Positions 58,585 to 64,000 of a stretch of 64,000 nucleotides of DNA are shown piece by piece (position 1 is the first letter of the stretch; every line of letters starts with the position of its first letter). The DNA is from Farysia itapuensis (lineage: Eukaryota; Basidiomycota; Ustilaginomycetes; Ustilaginales; Ustilaginaceae): positions 62,001-126,000 of the forward strand of contig JALBYC010000026.1 in the NCBI GenBank assembly GCA_023212645.1. The letters are read 5' to 3'. The notes beneath the pieces were generated by a model that had not been told where the DNA came from, did no database searches, and saw only the letters and a program-made list of their open reading frames with translations. The position numbers and the translations under genes are program-made.

Positions 58585-61500
58585 ATGGGCTCCGATGGGG
58601 TAACAGCCAATGAACCCGCTGCTCTCCATGGCTCTACCCCTCTCTGTACACTTCGAGTCCAGGTCTTGGGGGCCCGAGATCTCACCGCAAAGGACCGCAA
58701 TGGCAAATCAGATCCCTTTGTCGTCGTCAGCTTACCCGGCTCCGCTGTCCCCAAGAGCAAGGATGGTGAAAAGGTTGCAGAGACTGTCACACCGGTCAGA
58801 AACAAGACTCTGAATCCCGTCTGGACTCAAGATGAAGCCACATTCGAGTTTCCAGTCCTTCCTGACTGGTATGGTCCTAACTTTGCAACTGTTGCCAGTG
58901 ACCCAATCAACTCGGACATTGTCAAGGCTGCCATTGAAAACACAGTCGTCCAGCCCGCAGACACAGACAACGGACCGGGAGGGAATACGAGCGATGCCGC
59001 TTCTGTCCCCAGTCAAAAGGCCAGGCCGCGTCTGCAGCTGCGCTCTGCTTCCGCCATCAAGATCTCACGCTCAGCGACAAAGATGCTCGTGGCTCCCGTC
59101 AAGCTCGGTGCAGCTGGTGCACGCGTTGTAGGCCGCCAAATGCCTCGACCTATGCGACTCAAGAAGCGCACTCTCGATTCAAAGACTGGCACTCCGCTGG
59201 CGTCGAGTGCCGCCCTCTTGTCCGATGGCCGCCCCCCGCGCGGCTCTATCCAGCTAGATGCGTCTAATGGCATGGTCTCGTCTCTCGAGTTTGTGATTTG
59301 GGACAAAGACAAGTTCTCAGGCAATGACTACATGGGCGAATGCTCACTGTTGGTCCCACTTTGGTGCCACAATGGGCAGATTGACTGGTGTAATACCGAG
59401 TCGATCTGGCTTCCCATCGAGTCGTCTAGACCGAATGCGGTGACTAGCGGTGAATTGCAGGTCAAAGTAGGCTTCGTACCTCTTACGACAACTGAGAAAG
59501 CTGTTGCAGGTCCCCAGTCGTGGTCCGTCGACGAGATTTACAACCGACTCGTGCTTGCCACGCTTGGCACGACGGGTGCAGCGATTCGTGCGGTTCCTGC
59601 TTCGCAATCGGTCGGGACAGCTGGTGCTGCAGAGGCTTTTGTCGACGATGGTCTCAGCTCTGATAGCGAAGACGACGATGCCGGCTCTATGAGCGACACC
59701 GCAAGTGCAGCAAGCGATGTGAACGATCAGGAGGACGACGACGATATCTCTTCAGATGACGATGGCACGTACAATATGCACTACCATTCCGTTGCAGGCT
59801 CACATACAGCTGATTCAAGCAGTCAAACTTCAGCAAGTACGTCAGATGCTCTCAGTCCGCCACCACCACATACCCCAGGTAAAGGAGGCAGATATCGCAA
59901 AATGTTTTCCCGCAACAAAGGCTTGAGTTCAGGCCAGACTTCTGGTGCTCGAACACCTAATACTGCTGCCGGTTCAGATGCTGAAGCGTCACAAGCTAGT
60001 ACACCAGTCGACGGATCACGGCCAAGACGACGTCGACTACCTGGGGTGCCGCGTCGCAGACGCCGTGCTGCGGCTGGCGATGCCAATGCATCCTCAAATC
60101 TCACTGCTGGTAGCACGAAGAGACGTCGTAAACCTGGAAAGCGCCGCTCACGACGTAAAGGCGGAGAGTACGCCTTCAAGGCTGAAATGGGGATGGACAT
60201 CATCGGCATCGTCATGATGGAAATCAAGGGGGCTCACAATCTACCCCGCTGGTCAAACGTCACCCGAACTGGCTTCGACATGGACCCATTTGCGATTGCC
60301 AGCTTTGGACAGAAGATCTTTCGTACGCGTGTCGTTCGACATACCCTCAACCCAACATGGAACGAGAAGCTGTTGTTCCATGTACGCCGGCACGAGATCA
60401 ATTTCCAGACCAAATTTGCCATCTATGATTGGGATCGCATGTCGTCCAATGACTATGTCGGCGGAGCACATCTTGACGTGGCTGAGCTGGTCAACTCAGC
60501 TCCCAAACCGGACCCAACGACGGGTTTGTACGCTGCGGATGAAGATGGCATCAACAGCATGGCGTCCTTCGATCTACCCTTGGCTCGCATCGAGAAGGAC
60601 GAGATAGTCAAGTTCAAAGGAAAGACACCCATTCTCTCGATCCAGGCCAAATTCACGCCTTATGATGCATTACGGCAGAAGTTTTGGCGGCAGTTGGCCC
60701 AGCAATTCGATTCCAACGATAGCGGAACGCTGAACCGTCTCGAGTTATCGAGCATGCTCGACAGTCTCGGAAGTACGTTGAGTCTCAAAACGCTCGACAG
60801 CTTCTTCCGCGAAGTAGACAAGAACCCGGACGAGGATGAACTGACGTACGATCAGGTGATCTCGGCTCTGGAAGCCGAGGTGAAGAAGCCCTGGGCTCAG
60901 AAACGCAAAGCAGCCACACTCTCCGACTTGCAGAGTGGGCCGTCCACGCCGTCCCTGTCCCTGTCTCAGCATATGGGTGGAGTCGGCGACATTGGAGCTG
61001 ACGTTAATCAGGAATTTGATTTTGGGGGCAGCAATGCGCCTACATCGAACCAGGCTGATTCCGGCAGGCCTGTCGCACCAGGCGTGCTTGCCTCAGATAA
61101 CGAGGCAATGTCAAAGCTACTCCCATCACACGTCAAGTCAAGCCAAAGTGCGCCAGATCCTCAGGACACGGCATCAGCTCGCAGCTTATCGGCTTTGTCA
61201 ATATCGTCAGCTTCCTCGTCCCGGCTGTCCAAGACAAATGACTCTGAGACTGCACCTTCGTCGGTCAAAACACCTCATCGAGGATCCTCTGGTTCATCGT
61301 CGGACGCTGGACGGATGAGCTCGACGTCTCCGTCTCCAACACCCCCTCTGATCACTGTGGAGAAGGACGGCGAGGGCGAGGAAGGAAGCGAAGATCTCGC
61401 AAGTCTCGATGATGACGACATGCAGCCAGTCGAATTGGTGGTCCGTTTGCAATCCTGTCCTCTATGTCACATGCCTCGACTGTCGAAAAAGGGCGAGATG

Positions 61501-62607
61501 GATATCATCACACACCTGGCAGTATGTGCATCTCAAGACTGGCGACGAGTGGAGAGCATGACAGTACGCAACTATGTCACTGCAAGCCAAGCCCAGCGCA
61601 AATGGTACACGAAGGTGGTCAACAAGATCAGCCAAGGTAATTACCAGCTAGGCGCCAACAGTGCCAACATTATCGTGCAGGACCGCGTTTCGGGCGAGTT
61701 GATGGAGGAAAAGATGCAAGTCTACGTTCGACTTGGCATCCGACTCATGTACCAAGGTGCACGATCCCGCATGGACGGGGCTCGTTTGAAGCGCATGCTC
61801 AAAAACATGAGCGTAAAGCAGGGCGTAAAGTTCGACCATCCTTCCAGCGCCCGCGAGATTGCTTCCTTCATTGCATTCCACAACCTCAACACAGACGAAA
61901 TTCGGGAGCCGCTGGACAGCTTCAAGACATTCAACGAGTTTTTCTACCGCAAACTCAAGAGCGATGCGCGGCCGAATGACGAGCCGGATAATCCGGCACG
62001 TCTGGTCAGCGGCGCAGATTGCCGCATGATGGCGTTCGAGAGCATTAGCGAGGCCACAAGGCTGTGGATCAAGGGCCGCGAATTCAGCGTCGCTCGATTG
62101 CTGGGCGAAGCTGCAAGCGATGTGTCTGACATGGAAAGCTACCAGAACGGTGGCGCTCTGTCCATCTTCCGTCTTGCGCCTCAGGATTACCACCGATTCC
62201 ACTGCCCAGCTGACGCCACGGTGGGCAAATCCACATGGATCGAGGGACAGTACTACACGGTGAACCCGATGGCGATTCGGTCTACGATTGACGTGTACGG
62301 CGAGAACGTGCGCGTAGTGGTTCCGTTTCACTCCTCCGAGTTTGGCACTTTCTACGCAGTCTGCATCGGTGCAATGATGGTGGGTAGTACCGTGTTGACG
62401 GTCAACGAGGGTGAAAAGGTCAAACGCGGCCAAGAGTTCGGCTACTTCAAATTCGGCGGCTCGACGATCGTGCTGGTGTTTGGCAAAGGCAGGGTAACTT
62501 TCGACGAGGATTTGCTGGACAACTCCCGGGCAGCAATCGAGACGCTCGTCAGCGTTGGTATGGGTGTTGGGCGAGCTGTCACAACAGAGACCGGATTAGA
62601 AACCTAG
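58585..62607 (+). CDS. PSD2: Phosphatidylserine decarboxylase, PSD2 type (C2-C2-EF-PSD)
   Basis: 1340 residues from the ATG at 58585. The first C2 domain begins at about residue 17 (LRVQVLGARDLTAKDRNGKSDPF) and resumes after an insertion of about 130 residues with FVIWDKDKFSGNDYMGE. A second C2 spans about 537-640 (IKGAHNLP ... YDWDRMSSNDYVGG), and an EF-hand-like loop DSNDSGTLNRLE lies near 708. A C-x2-C-x15-H-x3-C motif (C958, C961, H977, C981) follows, then the decarboxylase domain from about 1018. The self-cleavage motif is GGST with Ser1293, which becomes the pyruvoyl group and leaves a 48-residue alpha chain. It converts phosphatidylserine to phosphatidylethanolamine at Golgi, endosome or vacuole membranes, recruited by C2 domains. 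Its last 12 coding bases overlap the opposite gene. Confidence 0.93.
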   Translation: MGSDGVTANEPAALHGSTPLCTLRVQVLGARDLTAKDRNGKSDPFVVVSLPGSAVPKSKDGEKVAETVTPVRNKTLNPVWTQDEATFEFPVLPDWYGPNFATVASDPINSDIVKAAIENTVVQPADTDNGPGGNTSDAASVPSQKARPRLQLRSASAIKISRSATKMLVAPVKLGAAGARVVGRQMPRPMRLKKRTLDSKTGTPLASSAALLSDGRPPRGSIQLDASNGMVSSLEFVIWDKDKFSGNDYMGECSLLVPLWCHNGQIDWCNTESIWLPIESSRPNAVTSGELQVKVGFVPLTTTEKAVAGPQSWSVDEIYNRLVLATLGTTGAAIRAVPASQSVGTAGAAEAFVDDGLSSDSEDDDAGSMSDTASAASDVNDQEDDDDISSDDDGTYNMHYHSVAGSHTADSSSQTSASTSDALSPPPPHTPGKGGRYRKMFSRNKGLSSGQTSGARTPNTAAGSDAEASQASTPVDGSRPRRRRLPGVPRRRRRAAAGDANASSNLTAGSTKRRRKPGKRRSRRKGGEYAFKAEMGMDIIGIVMMEIKGAHNLPRWSNVTRTGFDMDPFAIASFGQKIFRTRVVRHTLNPTWNEKLLFHVRRHEINFQTKFAIYDWDRMSSNDYVGGAHLDVAELVNSAPKPDPTTGLYAADEDGINSMASFDLPLARIEKDEIVKFKGKTPILSIQAKFTPYDALRQKFWRQLAQQFDSNDSGTLNRLELSSMLDSLGSTLSLKTLDSFFREVDKNPDEDELTYDQVISALEAEVKKPWAQKRKAATLSDLQSGPSTPSLSLSQHMGGVGDIGADVNQEFDFGGSNAPTSNQADSGRPVAPGVLASDNEAMSKLLPSHVKSSQSAPDPQDTASARSLSALSISSASSSRLSKTNDSETAPSSVKTPHRGSSGSSSDAGRMSSTSPSPTPPLITVEKDGEGEEGSEDLASLDDDDMQPVELVVRLQSCPLCHMPRLSKKGEMDIITHLAVCASQDWRRVESMTVRNYVTASQAQRKWYTKVVNKISQGNYQLGANSANIIVQDRVSGELMEEKMQVYVRLGIRLMYQGARSRMDGARLKRMLKNMSVKQGVKFDHPSSAREIASFIAFHNLNTDEIREPLDSFKTFNEFFYRKLKSDARPNDEPDNPARLVSGADCRMMAFESISEATRLWIKGREFSVARLLGEAASDVSDMESYQNGGALSIFRLAPQDYHRFHCPADATVGKSTWIEGQYYTVNPMAIRSTIDVYGENVRVVVPFHSSEFGTFYAVCIGAMMVGSTVLTVNEGEKVKRGQEFGYFKFGGSTIVLVFGKGRVTFDEDLLDNSRAAIETLVSVGMGVGRAVTTETGLET

Positions 62608-63128
62608 ATATGCACCACAGCAAATTTAGTAGTCAGCCAAACACGACTTCGCGAGGGACAGAAGCAATGTGTATACTTACAGCAGTCGCAGTCGAATGGA
62701 CAGAGAGGTGTATCACCGCCTTGTCCCAGCTTGAGTTCGCTTTCAGAGTAAATGGCGAGTCCATCGTCGGTTTTGCGTCGAGTGGTGCCGCGGGAGTCTG
62801 TGAATTCAGCCACGTCTTTGGGTAGTGTTGCGCGAGAAGTCGCGGTAGCGGCGGCGGGGACAGGCGCTGACTTTTTGCGCTTGGTCGATGGTGGCAATGC
62901 AGATGTTGTTGCTGGGGTCGCTGAAGGGTCCTGCACTACCGTGACCTGTCGTTTTGTGGGCTTACCGCTGTTGCCCTGGCTCGTGCTCTTGGTGGTGTTG
63001 TTGTCTGCCGGAGTCGATGACGGTGCGGTTTGCGCAGCTTTTCGCTTCTTGGTTGCAGCGGAGGCCGAGGTTGTCGCTTGCTTCTTGGGTTGTGCGAATA
63101 GCGCGTCTATCTCAGACGTCTTGGTCAT
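62596..63128 (-). CDS. DUF1764 family protein
   Basis: Two exons: 62681-63128 and 62596-62603, with a 77-nt intron (GTAAGT donor, ATCTAG acceptor). The second exon adds only eight bases, giving the ending CPFDCDCCF followed by TAA, the exact C-terminal signature of the family; without splicing the frame runs on into unrelated residues. 151 residues from the ATG at 63128 (TTG upstream rejected). The first 100 residues are Ala/Lys/Thr-rich and basic; the conserved core is the segment DSRGTTRRKTDDGLAIYS plus the Cys block. Function of the family is unknown; the four clustered cysteines suggest metal binding and the basic N terminus suggests a nuclear or nucleolar place. The acceptor and stop lie inside the end of PSD2. 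Confidence 0.85.
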
Positions 63129-63335
63129 CCTTGCAGCAGCACGATGTTGACGTATAGCAGCAGGCACTTTGATCAAAGCGTTAAATGTTCGCAAGAAAAA
63201 AAACGGAGAAAATGCGTGTCAATTAAAGGTGGAGGAAATACAATTGTGTAGGAAGGAAGGGTATAATGGAGAGCATTGACACGCAACGGACATCAGGTAT
63301 AAGACGAAGGCTACGCAGTTGACGGTTCATTGCTT

Positions 63336-63905
63336 TCAGAGTTGCGCAGAGTTGCGCGGTGCGTTTTTGAGGAAACCTCTCCATTGACTCCTGCTCTTTT
63401 CCTCTCGAGCGTCAATCGTCTGCTGGGCCAGCTTGAGCTCAGATTGCAGAGCGGCTCGATCCTCAGGCTCCGAGATAGAGTCAAGGACATCGCCGATATA
63501 GTTGCACGCCTTGTACACGTCTCCCGACAGTCTAAGCGCTCGTGATTTGCGATACATGGCCTTGACTGCCGTCGAGCGGGCATCGCTGCATTTGAGGCTC
63601 TTCTCGGCGGCAGTCACGGCTCTATCGTACTTTTGCTGCTTGAGATAGATGAGCGACATGTTGCAGTGTACCGCGGCCAGTGCTAGTTTTGCTTCTTCAA
63701 GGCCCGTAGGAGCCGAGGCCTTCCCCTCCCCGCCAAGCAGTCCAAGCACGCCCGCAGAGTCACGTTCCAGACCGGAAAGATATAGGATCGCAAGATGGTA
63801 ACAGCGCAGGGCCTCGCCGAGATCTTGCTTCCCAAAAGCGGCGTTCCCTGCCGCTTTGTGCTCCAGACCTGTCTGCAACTTGTCTTCTTGTGTTGCCTGT
63901 GTCAT
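63336..63905 (-). CDS. Small TPR protein with a carboxylate-clamp pattern
   Basis: 189 residues from the ATG at 63905; an upstream extension opens only at TTG. Three TPR-like units are visible: HKAAGNAAFGKQDLGEALRCY, AAVHCNMSLIYLKQQKYDRAV and TAVKAMYRKSRALRLSGDVYKA. The five positions that clamp a C-terminal Asp carboxylate in Hsp70/Hsp90 co-chaperones (Lys, Asn, Asn, Lys, Arg) all appear present, in KAAGN, HCNMS and KAMYRKS. There is no second domain, such as PPIase or J, so it could be a stand-alone adaptor. The closing SRSQWRGFLKN is distinctive. Specific orthology is not recognised. Confidence 0.75.
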   Translation of the reverse strand: MTQATQEDKLQTGLEHKAAGNAAFGKQDLGEALRCYHLAILYLSGLERDSAGVLGLLGGEGKASAPTGLEEAKLALAAVHCNMSLIYLKQQKYDRAVTAAEKSLKCSDARSTAVKAMYRKSRALRLSGDVYKACNYIGDVLDSISEPEDRAALQSELKLAQQTIDAREEKSRSQWRGFLKNAPRNSAQL

Positions 63906-64000
63906 TGAGCGTTGTTGCTGTAGAAACTTGGTACAAGGCTGTACAAGGTCACACGCTTTCAAAAAAAGTTCAGCGAATTGTGTTAGAGTCAAATTCGTGT

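Noticed and set aside
61648..62433. 261-codon minus-strand frame inside PSD2
   Set aside because: Shadow of the conserved decarboxylase domain in another frame; no independent start context or domain.
1..64000. CRISPR arrays, bacterial operons, insertion sequences or viral genes
   Set aside because: No direct-repeat arrays, transposase or integrase motifs, or viral proteins seen; gene structure is fungal throughout.

Overview
The window looks like a gene-dense chromosomal segment of a smut fungus (Ustilaginomycetes; Ustilago/Sporisorium-type). The reasons are: mostly intronless fungal housekeeping genes about 100-800 bp apart, a few short introns (57-94 nt, mostly GTAAGT donors), and a head-to-tail cluster of paralogous secreted proteins of the kind smuts use as plant-colonisation effectors. 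The genus assignment is inference. Several long reading frames open at GTG or TTG; in those cases I moved the start to the first well-supported ATG.

Layout. 1-8.4 kb: 3' part of condensin SMC4, an SDR-fold membrane protein (DUF1776 type), CDK8/SSN3 of the Mediator kinase module, and deadenylase CCR4. 8.9-12.1 kb: HSP90 (ending MESID, not MEEVD, with a heat-shock element upstream) and ATP10, a mitochondrial ATP-synthase assembly factor. 12.6-14.9 kb: an aquaglyceroporin-like channel with a very long N-terminal tail. 15.2-26.3 kb: five tandem, same-strand paralogous secreted proteins. This is the accessory region and the most novel part. 26.4-28.7 kb: an HSL-type hydrolase and a membrane SDR. 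29.6-42 kb: RNase P subunit RPP1, DDB1, a branched-chain aminotransferase, a possible TRAPP II subunit, alcohol dehydrogenase and a cystathionine beta-synthase-type enzyme. 42.3-53 kb: a giant CSC1/OSCA-type channel and a PDR-type ABC transporter. 53.2-64 kb: NAR1, NADP-glutamate dehydrogenase, an NDUFA4-like subunit, PSD2-type phosphatidylserine decarboxylase, a DUF1764 protein and a small TPR protein.

The five cluster proteins share a signal peptide, a WW-[TL]-[SD]-A-[LI]-D motif just after it, a long low-complexity region, and a C-terminal half made of two diverged copies of a roughly 170-residue unit. The fifth member keeps only the first copy. None of the five predicted mature chains contains a cysteine. 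Other points of interest: two exact TCCGCGGA drug-response-type sites before the ABC transporter; a convergent overlap in which the PSD2 stop codon lies on the splice acceptor of the opposite gene; and a 14-bp CACGTG word shared by two promoters. Apart from the effector cluster, neighbours appear functionally unrelated, as is usual for fungal chromosomes; convergent pairs are packed tightly and divergent pairs share short promoters.
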